A stretch of DNA of 64,000 nucleotides from JANQPX01 sp039197065 (GCA_039197065.1 JBCCUL010000036.1:1-64000), one strand, 5' to 3'. Positions 1 to 9,077 are shown, numbered from the stretch's first letter. Notes: generated by a model not told the origin, from the sequence alone. Translations and numbers: made by a program.

Positions 1-1
1 C

Positions 2-451
2 AATGACCCGCAATTTCACTGGCTGACGAAAAAAGGCTGGCAGGCATCGGGCGATAGTCTGGCTCCACCAAAACGGATCAATCGCGTCACCTATTTCCAC
101 GACACGACGCTGGTTGACTTGTCACAGCAACTGGTTGCGAAAACCAAAGGCGACTTCGTCCCCGAACGCCGCTTGCGAGCGGAACGGCGGGCTGGGTGGA
201 AGCGCAGGCATCGGTGGACCGAAAGCCATGTGCCCGATGGGCTTCTCTATATCGGCGAGGACAAGCCGGTTGCGATTGAGCTGGAGATCAGTCTGAAAGA
301 GCGCAGTCGGTTGCGCGAGATCATTCTCGACTATGCGCTCAGCTCATCAGTCCGAGAGATCTGGTACTTCGTCACCAACGACACGGTCAGGCGCGCCATC
401 GAGCGAGCAACAAAGAACGATGACTTTCTTGTCTTTGAGTTTCGGCTTTAG
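2..451 (+). CDS. Replication-relaxation-like mobile element protein (5' end cut off)
   Basis: The reading frame is open from the window edge, so the start lies outside; about 149 C-terminal residues are visible. They carry a layout I associate with replication-relaxation (Replic_Relax) proteins of integrative elements and plasmids: HDTTLVDL, a charged ERRLR segment, then HVPDGLL and VAIELEISLKERSR, ending in WYFV. The H-x-PDG ... E-x-E part resembles an endonuclease-like fold. A TTG at 119 could be an internal start, but the frame upstream encodes matching sequence, so it is not the true start. It lies 17 bp before a small DNA-binding gene and an integrase, which supports a mobile-element role. 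Family assignment is from motif memory only. Confidence 0.6.
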   Translation, partial: NDPQFHWLTKKGWQASGDSLAPPKRINRVTYFHDTTLVDLSQQLVAKTKGDFVPERRLRAERRAGWKRRHRWTESHVPDGLLYIGEDKPVAIELEISLKERSRLREIILDYALSSSVREIWYFVTNDTVRRAIERATKNDDFLVFEFRL

Positions 452-468
452 TCGAGGGTGTAGGAAGG

Positions 469-705
469 ATGGAGGCACTTCAGGAAATCCAAGCTGCCGA
501 ACTCCTCGGGTTCACACGGATCAAGGACTGGCAGCGGGCGAGACGGAGAGGTCTTATACCAAGCCCTGACCAGGAATTGCCTGATGGCCCTCGATGGGAC
601 CGTCGGCGTTTGATTGCCTGGCTCAGAGGAAATCATGGTATGATGGGAATATCGAGAGATGAGCAGGACCTGATAGAAAGAGCCAATGCCCTCAATCAAG
701 GTTAG
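469..705 (+). CDS. Small helix-turn-helix protein, possible excisionase or element regulator
   Basis: A 78-residue protein starting at ATG 469. The N-terminal half (EIQAAELLGFTRIKDWQRARRR) looks like a MerR/AlpA-type helix-turn-helix followed by a basic wing, and the middle (DGPRWDRRRLIAWLRG) resembles the 'DGPR' strand and final helix of excisionase-like proteins. Its last 20 bp overlap the integrase start at 686, so the two are probably translated together. Position directly before an integrase fits a recombination directionality factor, but no specific family is certain. Confidence 0.55.
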   Translation: MEALQEIQAAELLGFTRIKDWQRARRRGLIPSPDQELPDGPRWDRRRLIAWLRGNHGMMGISRDEQDLIERANALNQG

Positions 706-1768
706 ATATTTTCGCGTTGCTCGTCGACGACGCTCCGATGGGAGCTTAGGCAAACCGATTTACTACTGGTGCCCTTCGACGAGATTGCGCGCACAAGGAT
801 GGCCCATGATCAGGCTATCCGATAATCGCCATGATGCACTTCACGAAGCCGAACGGCACAACGCTGAGCTCGATCAATGGTACGCTCAAGGGTTAGCTGA
901 CAAGGGGCCCAAACCTGGTTCAGTTAGCGCCCTCATCGTCAGGTATCTCTTGGATGACGCTTACACAAAGTTGGCTGATCGGACAAAGCGTGATTACCGC
1001 CAGCATCTTGAGCTGATCAGGGACTGGGCTGGCGACAAACCAACAAAAGCGGTCACTCGGCCTGCGGTTCAGGCTTTCCGTCGTGGGATGGCTGACAAGA
1101 AGTGGCGAGCAAATTCGATCCTCAGAACCCTTCGAGTTCTTCTCCAGTTTGCTGTCGACGAAGGCGAGATCGATCAAAATCCAGCAGCAAAGTTCCGGCA
1201 GTTCTATACGCCACCTCGTCAGGCATTGTGGTCTCACGAACAGGAGGAACGATTTCTCGCAATGGCCAACACGATGGGTAGACCAAGCATGGTGCTGGCC
1301 TATGCATTGGGCGTGTATACAGCGCAGAGAAGCGGAGACGTCGTCAACCTAGCTTGGTCGGCCTACGACGGCCAAGCTCTCAAGATTCGACAAGGTAAGA
1401 CAAAGAAGCTCCTGGAGATCCCCCTCTTCTCCGCCTTGAAGATCCTACTCGACACGTCGCCTCGGACCAGCACGCAGATTCTCGTCAGTGAAGCCACGGA
1501 TAAACCGTATTCAGAGCATCATTTCCGTCACACCTTTGCGCGGGTGATGAAGGAAGCAGGAATTGAAGGCCTTCGCTACCACGACCTGAGGCGGACAGCG
1601 GTCGTGCGTCTTGCAGAAGCAGGGGCAACCGTCCCCTGGATCACAGCAATCACTGGCCATGCAACGGATGAATGTGAAAAGATCATCGAGACGTATATGC
1701 CGCGGACGCGACGCATGGCCGAAGAGGCCGTGAAACTGATGGAATCGTACTATCGGCGGCAACAATGA
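686..1768 (+). CDS. Tyrosine recombinase (integrase) of a tRNA-Phe-targeted element
   Basis: A 360-residue phage-type integrase. An N-terminal basic domain with YYWCPSTRLRAQGW (about residues 26-39) resembles alphaproteobacterial island integrases; a SAM-like core-binding region spans about 80-175; the catalytic domain follows. Visible catalytic residues are R215 (AQRSGD), a lysine near 238-240 (GKTKK), H299-x-x-R302 (YHDLRR), H325 (TGH) and the nucleophile Y337 (IETY). All are present, so the enzyme looks intact. It overlaps the preceding HTH gene by 20 bp and ends 66 bp from the 3' end of tRNA-Phe, the usual arrangement when the tRNA 3' end is the attachment site. Confidence 0.92.
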   Translation: MPSIKVRYFRVARRRRSDGSLGKPIYYWCPSTRLRAQGWPMIRLSDNRHDALHEAERHNAELDQWYAQGLADKGPKPGSVSALIVRYLLDDAYTKLADRTKRDYRQHLELIRDWAGDKPTKAVTRPAVQAFRRGMADKKWRANSILRTLRVLLQFAVDEGEIDQNPAAKFRQFYTPPRQALWSHEQEERFLAMANTMGRPSMVLAYALGVYTAQRSGDVVNLAWSAYDGQALKIRQGKTKKLLEIPLFSALKILLDTSPRTSTQILVSEATDKPYSEHHFRHTFARVMKEAGIEGLRYHDLRRTAVVRLAEAGATVPWITAITGHATDECEKIIETYMPRTRRMAEEAVKLMESYYRRQQ

Positions 1769-1776
1769 TGGAACAA

Positions 1777-1788
1777 GAGTCCACAACG
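1777..1788 (+). repeat. 12-bp direct repeat, copy 1 (candidate integrase arm site)
   Basis: GAGTCCACAACG occurs here and again at 1800-1811, a centre-to-centre distance of 23 bp (about two helical turns). The pair lies between the integrase stop and the tRNA-Phe 3' end, where arm-type integrase sites are usually found. Confidence 0.5.
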
Positions 1789-1799
1789 CACTCTAAAAC

Positions 1800-1811
1800 G
1801 AGTCCACAACG
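1800..1811 (+). repeat. 12-bp direct repeat, copy 2 (candidate integrase arm site)
   Basis: Second exact copy of GAGTCCACAACG. It is 23 bp downstream of copy 1 and 24 bp before the encoded CCA end of tRNA-Phe. Confidence 0.5.
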
Positions 1812-1834
1812 GCCTAGGTAACCCACTGAAAAGA

Positions 1835-1910
<76 letters not shown>

Positions 1911-2012
1911 ATCGGGTGGCTTTATGTCAAAACCGAAATGGTTATAGAAGCGGGCAAACGCGATGTCTAGGCGCTCCGACACCTGGATTTCACCTGGCTT
2001 CGGCGATGGCAG

Positions 2013-2597
2013 TCAGCGGAGACCGTCTTCGCCCTTGATCTCGGAAGCTTTGAGACCGCCGACCCGCTGATGAACGCGGCCGCCGATGGTCATGACCAGG
2101 GCGTAGAGCAGCTCGTTCGGACGCGGCCCGTCGGCGAGGCCGACTTCCATGGCGTCGAAATGACTGCGCACATAGGAGGCACGCGTATGGGTGATGGGGA
2201 TGTCGATGCGCGTGCCGGGACCGCCGACCTTTTTCGAGGAGGGGACGATGGCTTTCTCGTCGCCGAGACGCTCGCGCATGGCGTAGCCGCCGGGAACATG
2301 CCAAAGCGCCACATGCTCGAGTTCGCCGTTCGCGCCGACGATCCCGCCCTTGCCATAACCGTCGATGATCTCCGGATCGCCGCCGAGGGCCTGGATCAGC
2401 CGATCGCTCATCTCGAGACCGAGCGGCTTCAGATCTTCCATGAAAGGCTGGATGTCCTCGACGAAGCGTCCGGCGAACGGGTTCTCGATCACGGCAAGCG
2501 CCGCCCCTTTCTTATGCAAGCTGTCGACCCGCTGTCCGCCGTCATGGAAGTTTTCTTCGACGGTTATAGCGATTTTCCGGATGTTCAGTTCAGGCAA
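2013..2597 (-). CDS. PF06684 (DUF1185, 'amino acid synthesis') family protein
   Basis: A 194-residue protein. I chose the TTG at 2597 because GAGGAG lies 8 nt upstream and this start overlaps the UPF0280 stop by 8 bp; a longer frame to 2771 would run far into that gene. Conserved stretches are IRKIAITVEE at the N-terminus, GKGGIVG then GELEHVALWH in the middle, and AIVPSSKKVGGPG. The family is small and of unproven function; its known structures have a chorismate-mutase-like fold and suggest a role in amino acid or amide metabolism. As last gene of a molybdenum hydroxylase operon, a role late in catabolism of a heterocyclic compound is my inference. Confidence 0.8.
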   Translation of the reverse strand: MPELNIRKIAITVEENFHDGGQRVDSLHKKGAALAVIENPFAGRFVEDIQPFMEDLKPLGLEMSDRLIQALGGDPEIIDGYGKGGIVGANGELEHVALWHVPGGYAMRERLGDEKAIVPSSKKVGGPGTRIDIPITHTRASYVRSHFDAMEVGLADGPRPNELLYALVMTIGGRVHQRVGGLKASEIKGEDGLR

Positions 2598-3531
2598 GGC
2601 AGAGCTCCTCGGATGTGACTTTAATGTTCCGTTCAGTGGGATCTTTCTTTGGCAAGGTTTGCCAGCCCGGCAAATCGCCGACCACGCGGATCTGGTCGCC
2701 AAGGCACAAGGCGGCGGCCTTGAGCATTCCTTTGGCCTGGAAATCGACAGCGCGCTGGACGCCAGCCTCAAGCGCCCTGGCAGTTTCCATGGCTGAAAGC
2801 GGCGGGACGTCGACCGTCACCAGGCGATCGCCGAGATCGCTGTCCGGATCCAAGTCGCGAGCCGCGACACGCTTGACCAAGGGATGCTCAGGGAGGTCGA
2901 CCGCATTGGCGATCAGGGTGGCGGCGGCGTCGGCCTCGGCTGCAGTCGCGGCCAGTACGGTGACGGAATCGGCGATGCCGAGGGAATGACTGCGTCCGTG
3001 GCGTCCGCTCGTAGCAATGCCTGCCGGATCGCCGGCCCGAAGGCAGATCGTCCCCAAGCGTGCCGGATTTTCGGGATTGCCGATCATCGCGATGTCGTAA
3101 CGCTGCCCTTCGCCAAGAAACAGCGCGATATCGCCGCCATTATTGACATAAGCGCGATCGAGGTCGGATGCCGACAGCATCACCTCCAGCACTTCATCGG
3201 CAACAGCTCCTGCCACCGCCGCCATTGGCGTCAACATGCGAGCCGCATGAGGCTTGACGGCCGCCTCCATCCGATGAGCGACAGCACCTTGCAAACCAAG
3301 CCCGTCCGCCGGGCAAAGCGTTCGAAGCAGCGGCAGCTCCTCGACAAGCTCGCCCAGCACCGTCTGAAACCGCTCCCAGGCCTTGCGGTAGGCAACGTCG
3401 ACGCTGTCGAGCGTCCCCGACACCTCGATGATCAAGTCGATCGGCCCATGCTGCAAATGCAGCCTCTTACCGTCGGGAAGCCACCTCGCCGAAGCCCCCA
3501 TCAAACTAGCTTTCCACGAGATGCGGCGCAT
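2590..3531 (-). CDS. UPF0280 family protein (ApbE-like fold)
   Basis: About 313 residues. Diagnostic stretches are RLHLQHGPIDLIIE near the N-terminus, YVNNGGDIALFL, and GIATSGRHGRSHSLGIADSV, which resembles the flavin-binding core of ApbE flavin transferases. I picked ATG 3531, 10 bp after the preceding stop; a TTG at 3561 is an alternative and would overlap the upstream gene by 20 bp. UPF0280 proteins have no established reaction. The tight packing between a 6-hydroxynicotinate-reductase-like gene and a PF06684 gene suggests a cofactor-related or catalytic role in the same pathway (inference). Confidence 0.85.
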   Translation of the reverse strand: MRRISWKASLMGASARWLPDGKRLHLQHGPIDLIIEVSGTLDSVDVAYRKAWERFQTVLGELVEELPLLRTLCPADGLGLQGAVAHRMEAAVKPHAARMLTPMAAVAGAVADEVLEVMLSASDLDRAYVNNGGDIALFLGEGQRYDIAMIGNPENPARLGTICLRAGDPAGIATSGRHGRSHSLGIADSVTVLAATAAEADAAATLIANAVDLPEHPLVKRVAARDLDPDSDLGDRLVTVDVPPLSAMETARALEAGVQRAVDFQAKGMLKAAALCLGDQIRVVGDLPGWQTLPKKDPTERNIKVTSEELCLA

Positions 3532-3541
3532 ACAAACGTCA

Positions 3542-4987
3542 TCAGTCACCGTCCAAGTCAACGCCGCGGCGCCTCGCCGCCGTCGCTGCGAGGACTTCTT
3601 TAATGTCGACGACGTGGTCGATATGGCCGCCGAGCGCCTGGTAGTCCTTGCGTTCGAGGGTGAATTCGATGGGGGCGACCAGGGCTGGGGTCGGGACGTA
3701 GCCGAAGGATCTTTCCGGCATGGCGGTGACGTCGACCATGAGCGTGATGCCGCCGCCCGGCCAGATATAGGCGGGTGCGCCGCCGCAGGTGACCTTGGTG
3801 AGCATGTCCTTCACGGAGCGTGTCAGGCGCACCGGGTTGTCGGTGACGCCGGCCCTGAGCGAGCCCCCTGCCCCGCCCATGAACAACACGGTGCACAGCG
3901 CCGGCTCGCAGTTCTCAGCGATCCGTTCGACCGACGGGATCAATGATGCCGGCAGCGTCTGCTCGACAGGCACCAGATCCTCGTTCAGTTCGAAGAAAGC
4001 ATGCTGCTCGCCGGTGGTCGAGACCATGAGCATGGTGAGGCCGGGCTTGGCGATCTTCGGGTTGAAGCTCTCGATGATGGTCAGCGGATCGTCGATGTCC
4101 GTGCCGCCCCAGCCGCTGCCGGGCTCGGCCACCTGGAAGTAACGGCCAGGGGTCGACTTTCGACCGCGGATACGGATGCCGGTGTCCTTCACGTCCAGCA
4201 CCTTGCCCGCCTGGTGCTCGGACAGGACGCCGGTGATGTGATCGTCGACCACCACCACCTCGTCGACATGGTCGACCCATTGCTTCGCGAACATGCCGAT
4301 AGTCGCCGAGCCACAGCCGACCCGCATGCGCGCCTCTGGCACATCATTGACGATCGGCGGTTGGCCCGCTTGAACGACCACTTTCGAGCCTTCGTCGACC
4401 TGCATCTCCACAGGCTCGCCATTGCAGAGATCCATCAGGGCCTGACAGGTGACGCGCCCTTCTTTCTTGCCGCCGCCGGTCAGGTGATGGACGCCGCCGA
4501 GCGAGAACATCTGGGAGCCATATTCCGCCGTGGTGACATGGCCGATCGGCTCGCCGTCGACGCGCACGAGACTGCGCTCCGGGCCGAGATGCCTGTCCGT
4601 GTCGATCTTCACCTTCGCGCCGCAATAGGAGAAAATGCCCTCGGTCACCACGGTAACCATGTCGGCGTCGTCCACCTCCCTGGAAACGATGAAGGGGGCG
4701 GGCTTGTAGTCGGGATAGGTGGTGCCGGCGCCTATCGCGGTAACGAACGCGTTCTCAGGTGTGATCAGATCGCCGTCCCAGTCCTCACTGCCCTGAACGA
4801 ACGGCACCAGCTTGCCGCCCTGCTCCTCGGTGCGCGCCAGCACCACCAACGGATCCACACGCACCAGCTCACCGTCGTGATTGGCATAACGATCACAAGC
4901 CCCGACCTTGCCCGGCTTGATGTAACACATCACCGGACACGCATCACAGCGGACGCGGTCCGCAGCGTTGACGTCACCCTGGCTCAT
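3542..4987 (-). CDS. 6-hydroxynicotinate reductase-like Fe-S protein
   Basis: A 481-residue protein starting at ATG 4987, chosen because AAGGA lies 7 nt upstream; it overlaps the preceding hydroxylase gene by 14 bp. The N-terminus has a cysteine cluster C14-x2-C17-PVM-C21-x9-C31 suited to an iron-sulfur cluster. The rest matches, by my recognition, proteins annotated as 6-hydroxynicotinate reductase. In nicotinate-fermenting clostridia and reportedly in Azorhizobium, 6-hydroxynicotinate is reduced to a tetrahydro-6-oxo product before ring opening. Here the gene follows a molybdenum hydroxylase able to make the hydroxylated substrate, so hydroxylation then reduction is plausible; the real substrate is unknown. 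Confidence 0.78.
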   Translation of the reverse strand: MSQGDVNAADRVRCDACPVMCYIKPGKVGACDRYANHDGELVRVDPLVVLARTEEQGGKLVPFVQGSEDWDGDLITPENAFVTAIGAGTTYPDYKPAPFIVSREVDDADMVTVVTEGIFSYCGAKVKIDTDRHLGPERSLVRVDGEPIGHVTTAEYGSQMFSLGGVHHLTGGGKKEGRVTCQALMDLCNGEPVEMQVDEGSKVVVQAGQPPIVNDVPEARMRVGCGSATIGMFAKQWVDHVDEVVVVDDHITGVLSEHQAGKVLDVKDTGIRIRGRKSTPGRYFQVAEPGSGWGGTDIDDPLTIIESFNPKIAKPGLTMLMVSTTGEQHAFFELNEDLVPVEQTLPASLIPSVERIAENCEPALCTVLFMGGAGGSLRAGVTDNPVRLTRSVKDMLTKVTCGGAPAYIWPGGGITLMVDVTAMPERSFGYVPTPALVAPIEFTLERKDYQALGGHIDHVVDIKEVLAATAARRRGVDLDGD

Positions 4988-7757
4988 GGTTCGGTCCTTG
5001 TGGGTTTGCACCTGGCCCGGACTCTATGGCGGCCAGGACGCGGTCGGGGGTCGCTGGGAGTTCTTCGATGACGGCGCCGGTGGCATCATAGATGGCGTTC
5101 AGGATGGCGGGCGCCGTCGGGATCAGGACGTGTTCGCCCAGGCCTTTGGCGCCATAGGGGCCAGCCGATGCCGGCTCTTCGACGATGATCGTTTCGACCT
5201 CGGGCACGTCGCCGATGGTGGGGATGAGGTAGTCATGCAGGTTTTCGCTTCGGCCGGGGCGATAGTCTTCCATGAGGGCGAGGCCGATACCCTGGGCGAT
5301 GCCGCCTTCCACCTGGCCTTCGACCAGCTGCGGATTGATCGCGCGGCCGACATCGTGGGCGGCGGTCACCTTGGTCAGGCTGACGGTGCCGAGTTCGACG
5401 TCGACCATCAGCTCAACCATCTGCGCGCCATAGCCGAAAAGCGCGTAGGGCTCACCCTGGCCATTGTCGTCGAGCGGCGTGGTCGGCGGATCGAAGGTTT
5501 CCTCGACGAGGGCAACGAAGCCTGCCTCATCCACAGGCAGGCTTTCGAGCATGACTTCGCGGATGGCATCTCCTTCCACGACCCGCAACACACGCTCCTG
5601 CAAGTCAAGCCTCGCTTCGCCAGAAGCGTTGGCGTGGCGGAGCAGGTCCTGGCGAAGGGCCTCGCCTGCGCGCTTCGCCGCCATTCCGGAAATGAAGGTC
5701 TGACGGGATGCCGAGGTCTTGCCGGCATCAGGGGTCTGATCGGTATCAGCGCTTTCCAGTCGGAAAACATCGAGCGGCAGGCCGAGCGCATCAGCGGCCA
5801 TCTGCGCGATGACGGTGTTCGAGCCTTGGCCGATGTCGACCGCGCCCTGAAACAGCACGACGGATCCGTCCCGACGCAGCCCGAGTTTGATGGTCGATGG
5901 ATTGGGCAAAGCGGTGTTGCCGCAACCATACCAGCAACACGCAATCCCCACACCGGCCGCGCCGCGGCCTCGGTCGACGTTTTCTTTGTCGGCGCATGCC
6001 CGAGCCCAATGGGGCTGAAGCGCTTCGAGGCAGGCCTTGATACCCACCCCGTCCCGGAAGGACTGGCCGGTGACCGTGGGGATGTTGTTGTCGAGCGCGT
6101 TCTTCAAGCGAAAGGCCAGGCGGTCCATGCCGATGGCGTCGGCGAGCTGGTCGTAGAGGGTTTCCTGGGCGATCCCCGCCTGCGGCACGCCGAAACCGCG
6201 GAAGGCGCCGGCGACCGGTCCATTGGTGTGGATGGCGCGCGCTTCGGCGCGGTAGTTCGGCAACGTGTAGGGACCGCCTGCATGAACCGGCACGCGGTTC
6301 GCGACCGTCGGTCCCCAGGAGGCATAGGCGCCGGTGTCGAAGCGACCATCGAAGGTCAGGGCCGTAATCTGCCCCTCTCGCGTCACGCCGGCGCGCATGT
6401 TGATGCTGGCGGGATGGCGCTTGGTCGAGGCCATCATCGATTCGGGCCGGCTATAGACAAGACCGACCGGCTTGCCGGTCAGCCAGGCCGCGAGCGCGAC
6501 ATAGGGCTGGGTAGAAAGGTCGAGCTTCGAACCGAATCCGCCGCCGACGGCGGTCGGCAGAATGCGCACCTGCTCCGCTTCGATGCCGAGAATATCGGCC
6601 AGGGCGTCGCGGTTCATATAGGGAGCCTGCGTGCAGCACTGGACTTCGATACGATCGCCGACGCGTCTCGCAAATCCAGCTTCAGGTTCGATATAGGCAT
6701 GCTCGATGAAGGGCGTCTCGATATGGCGTTCGAGGACGACATCGGCTTTGGCAAAGCCGGCCTCGACGTCGCCGCATAGAACCTTGCCCGCGGCCAGGAG
6801 ATTGCCGGGCCGCTCGTCATGGATAGCGGTTGCCCCCTTCTCCGCAGCCGCCTCCATCTCAAGACATGCCGGCAGTTCCTCGAAGGTCAACGGCATGTCG
6901 TCAACCTTAAGCCGTTCGATTGCTTCGGGATCGCCGAGGACAGCCGCAACCGCCTCGCCCTTGAAGCGCGCCCTGCCCTCGGCGAAGACCGGCTGATCGA
7001 CGAAAGCCGGGATGACGCCATGGCGGTTGACGCCGGGGACGTCATCCGCCGTCAGGATGCGCTCCAGACCGGGCCTGGCCTCAATGAAGGCCTGGAGATC
7101 GCCGAAGGTGAAGCGGGCGTGATGATAGGGCGAGCGGATGACCTTGAGCGACAGCGCGTTTTCAGGAATGCCATCAGCGCCGAACAGCTCTCGGCCATCG
7201 ATCTTCTGAATCCCATCGACGCGCGGCACGGAGCAACCGACGGCAGCATCCGCATGAACGTCCGATAGGGCCTCATCGGCCTTCCAGGACACGTCTTCCA
7301 GTGTCGATGCGATCACCGCCTGAATGATCTTCCGATAGCCGGTGCAGCGGCAAAGCACGCCGCCAAGGGCATCGCCGACCGCCTCCTCCGAGAGGTCGGC
7401 ACCAGTTCGTATTGCCGCGAACGCGCTGATCAGCATGCCCGGCGTGCAGATGCCGCACTGAGCAGCGCCGTGGCGCTGAAAGGCCGCCTGCAGTCTCCGG
7501 CCGAGATCGTCGTTCTCAAGCGCCTCGGCCGTCATCACCTCTCGGCCGTCGATCTGGCTTGCAGCCACCATGCAGGCGCAGACGACCTCACCATCGAGCA
7601 AAACCGAGCAGGCGCCGCAGTCGCCGGCATCACAACCGACTTTGGTGCCGGTAAGGCCGAGACGCTGGCGCAGGGTGGCGGTAAGCCGCTCCGTTGGTTG
7701 AACGTCGAGAGCAATCTTCTGACCGTTGACGACGGCCTCGATGCCTAGGTTGATCAT
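4974..7757 (-). CDS. Xanthine-dehydrogenase-family hydroxylase: fused [2Fe-2S] and molybdopterin subunit
   Basis: 927 residues joining two subunits that are often separate. Residues 1-80 are a plant-type ferredoxin domain with C42, C47, C50 and C62. Residues 85-150 hold the second [2Fe-2S] domain (CGICTPG at 101-107, CRCTGY at 136-141). From about 170 on is the aldehyde oxidase/xanthine dehydrogenase molybdopterin domain, with GGGFGSK, GAFRGFG, and near the C-terminus GAKGLGE, whose glutamate is the expected catalytic base. Reaction: hydroxylation of a carbon next to nitrogen in a heteroaromatic ring or of an aldehyde, with oxygen from water. Its ATG overlaps the stop of the FAD-subunit gene (ATGA). 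Confidence 0.93.
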   Translation of the reverse strand: MINLGIEAVVNGQKIALDVQPTERLTATLRQRLGLTGTKVGCDAGDCGACSVLLDGEVVCACMVAASQIDGREVMTAEALENDDLGRRLQAAFQRHGAAQCGICTPGMLISAFAAIRTGADLSEEAVGDALGGVLCRCTGYRKIIQAVIASTLEDVSWKADEALSDVHADAAVGCSVPRVDGIQKIDGRELFGADGIPENALSLKVIRSPYHHARFTFGDLQAFIEARPGLERILTADDVPGVNRHGVIPAFVDQPVFAEGRARFKGEAVAAVLGDPEAIERLKVDDMPLTFEELPACLEMEAAAEKGATAIHDERPGNLLAAGKVLCGDVEAGFAKADVVLERHIETPFIEHAYIEPEAGFARRVGDRIEVQCCTQAPYMNRDALADILGIEAEQVRILPTAVGGGFGSKLDLSTQPYVALAAWLTGKPVGLVYSRPESMMASTKRHPASINMRAGVTREGQITALTFDGRFDTGAYASWGPTVANRVPVHAGGPYTLPNYRAEARAIHTNGPVAGAFRGFGVPQAGIAQETLYDQLADAIGMDRLAFRLKNALDNNIPTVTGQSFRDGVGIKACLEALQPHWARACADKENVDRGRGAAGVGIACCWYGCGNTALPNPSTIKLGLRRDGSVVLFQGAVDIGQGSNTVIAQMAADALGLPLDVFRLESADTDQTPDAGKTSASRQTFISGMAAKRAGEALRQDLLRHANASGEARLDLQERVLRVVEGDAIREVMLESLPVDEAGFVALVEETFDPPTTPLDDNGQGEPYALFGYGAQMVELMVDVELGTVSLTKVTAAHDVGRAINPQLVEGQVEGGIAQGIGLALMEDYRPGRSENLHDYLIPTIGDVPEVETIIVEEPASAGPYGAKGLGEHVLIPTAPAILNAIYDATGAVIEELPATPDRVLAAIESGPGANPQGPNHEPG

Positions 7758-8587
7758 AAACGCCCCGCTGCGCTTGTCAGCGAGCGGCGAACCAACACCA
7801 GCGCGGCGCGGCGCCGATAAGGTGCCGTCGCTCTGACATCATCGATCGGCGTGAGCGGATCCACATGGTCTGATGTCACAATGTCCGGAAGCTGATCGAG
7901 AGGGGCTCCTGCCAGATCCCGCTCGAGTGCGGTCAGACGGATCGCAACGGGTGAGCAGGCGCCGATGGCAACCCTCGCCTTCGCAACCCGCCCGTCCGCG
8001 GCGGCCAGACGAACGGCCGCCATCACGATCGAGATCACCAGATATTTTCTTGCACCCAGCTTTCGAAAATCGCTGGCGCCGAGCGTGGCCTCAGCCGGGA
8101 TGATGATGGCGGTCATCAGCTCGTCCGCCTGAAGCGCGGTCTTCCGGTAACCGGTGAGGAACGCATCCAGCGGAAGAACACGGCGCCCCCGCCGGGAAGC
8201 GAGTTCGACCGAAGCGTCCAAGGTCAGCAGCGGCGGCACGCCGTCGGCAGCGGGTGAGGCATTACAGAGATTGCCGGCGACGGTTCCGGCATTTTGAATC
8301 TGTACCGAACCGACCTCGATAGCCGCCTGTTTCAGGCCATCGAATGCCGGTGGCAAATCGCTGCGAAGCAGATCGCTCCAACGCGCCAAAGCGCCGATCC
8401 GAACGCCCTTGTCGGTTCGATCAATGCTTCTGAGCTCGGAAAGACCGCTGATATCGAGAACCGGCCGCTCGATCCGACGGTCGACATGGGCTGGATAGAC
8501 ATCGGTGCCGCCCGCCAGAACGCACCAGGCTTGGTTTGCGAGATGATCCAGCGCATGTTCGAGACGAGTAGGGCGGGCGAACGACAT
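7754..8587 (-). CDS. FAD-binding subunit of the molybdenum hydroxylase (CoxM/CutM type)
   Basis: 277 residues, first gene of the hydroxylase operon. The N-terminus has LAGGTDVYP, the FAD-binding signature of this subunit, and the middle contains QIQNAGTVAGNLCNASPAAD, which contacts the FAD. A CO dehydrogenase flavoprotein C-terminal domain follows (FRKLGARKYLVISIVMAAVRL). It passes electrons from the [2Fe-2S] clusters of the downstream fused subunit to an acceptor. It overlaps the next gene by 4 bp. The start at ATG 8587 is the first in the frame. Confidence 0.93.
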   Translation of the reverse strand: MSFARPTRLEHALDHLANQAWCVLAGGTDVYPAHVDRRIERPVLDISGLSELRSIDRTDKGVRIGALARWSDLLRSDLPPAFDGLKQAAIEVGSVQIQNAGTVAGNLCNASPAADGVPPLLTLDASVELASRRGRRVLPLDAFLTGYRKTALQADELMTAIIIPAEATLGASDFRKLGARKYLVISIVMAAVRLAAADGRVAKARVAIGACSPVAIRLTALERDLAGAPLDQLPDIVTSDHVDPLTPIDDVRATAPYRRRAALVLVRRSLTSAAGRL

Positions 8588-8629
8588 GACGTTTTGGCCT
8601 CACACGCCGACCCCATTTAAAGATCGGAT

Positions 8630-8860
8630 TTATTCTGGTTCAGACCTCGGTTTTTTGACATTGGCCCGCCCCCGGAGCCTTGTCAAACTGCGGCCCCCTC
8701 TTCGCCCCTGTCCGCTACCAGCCCCAGTGTAGTCTCCCCCCTTGAACGCGAGCGGACCGCGTGTCGGCGCGCCATCCGCCAACTGATCGTGGATTACGGC
8801 CCAAACGAGCAGAACAACAATCCCCATGATCTGAAGCACAAAGAAAAGCGTGTCGATCAT
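8630..8860 (-). CDS. Small single-pass membrane protein, unknown function
   Basis: 76 residues. Residues 3-25 (TLFFVLQIMGIVVLLVWAVI) form one membrane segment, followed by a short acidic piece and a GPLAFKGGD turn, then a basic, disordered-looking tail rich in R and G. It ends 42 bp before the hydroxylase operon and faces the same way, so it could be a leader gene of that operon. Similar tiny membrane proteins are common in alphaproteobacteria. No function can be assigned, and this could still be a chance frame. Confidence 0.5.
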   Translation of the reverse strand: MIDTLFFVLQIMGIVVLLVWAVIHDQLADGAPTRGPLAFKGGDYTGAGSGQGRRGGRSLTRLRGRANVKKPRSEPE

Positions 8861-9077
8861 TGATCAACGGCCTCCCGGCGCAACCGCGTTGCTAAGCCTT
8901 TGGAGAGCCTGGGAGGCTGCGCTGAAAAAAACCCTTTTAAGTTGCAAAATTTCAAAAATCACTACTCCCTTAGGTTGCGCTTCAGCAGCCGCTATGCTCT
9001 ACCAAAAATCAAGACATCCATCCAGACAAACAACTTATTAGTTTTTTCAATTGGCCTGACGCTGGATCCTCTCCTCC

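Noticed and set aside
2598..2771. N-terminal extension of the PF06684 protein
   Set aside because: It lies inside the UPF0280 gene in another frame, while TTG 2597 has a GAGGAG site and begins conserved sequence.
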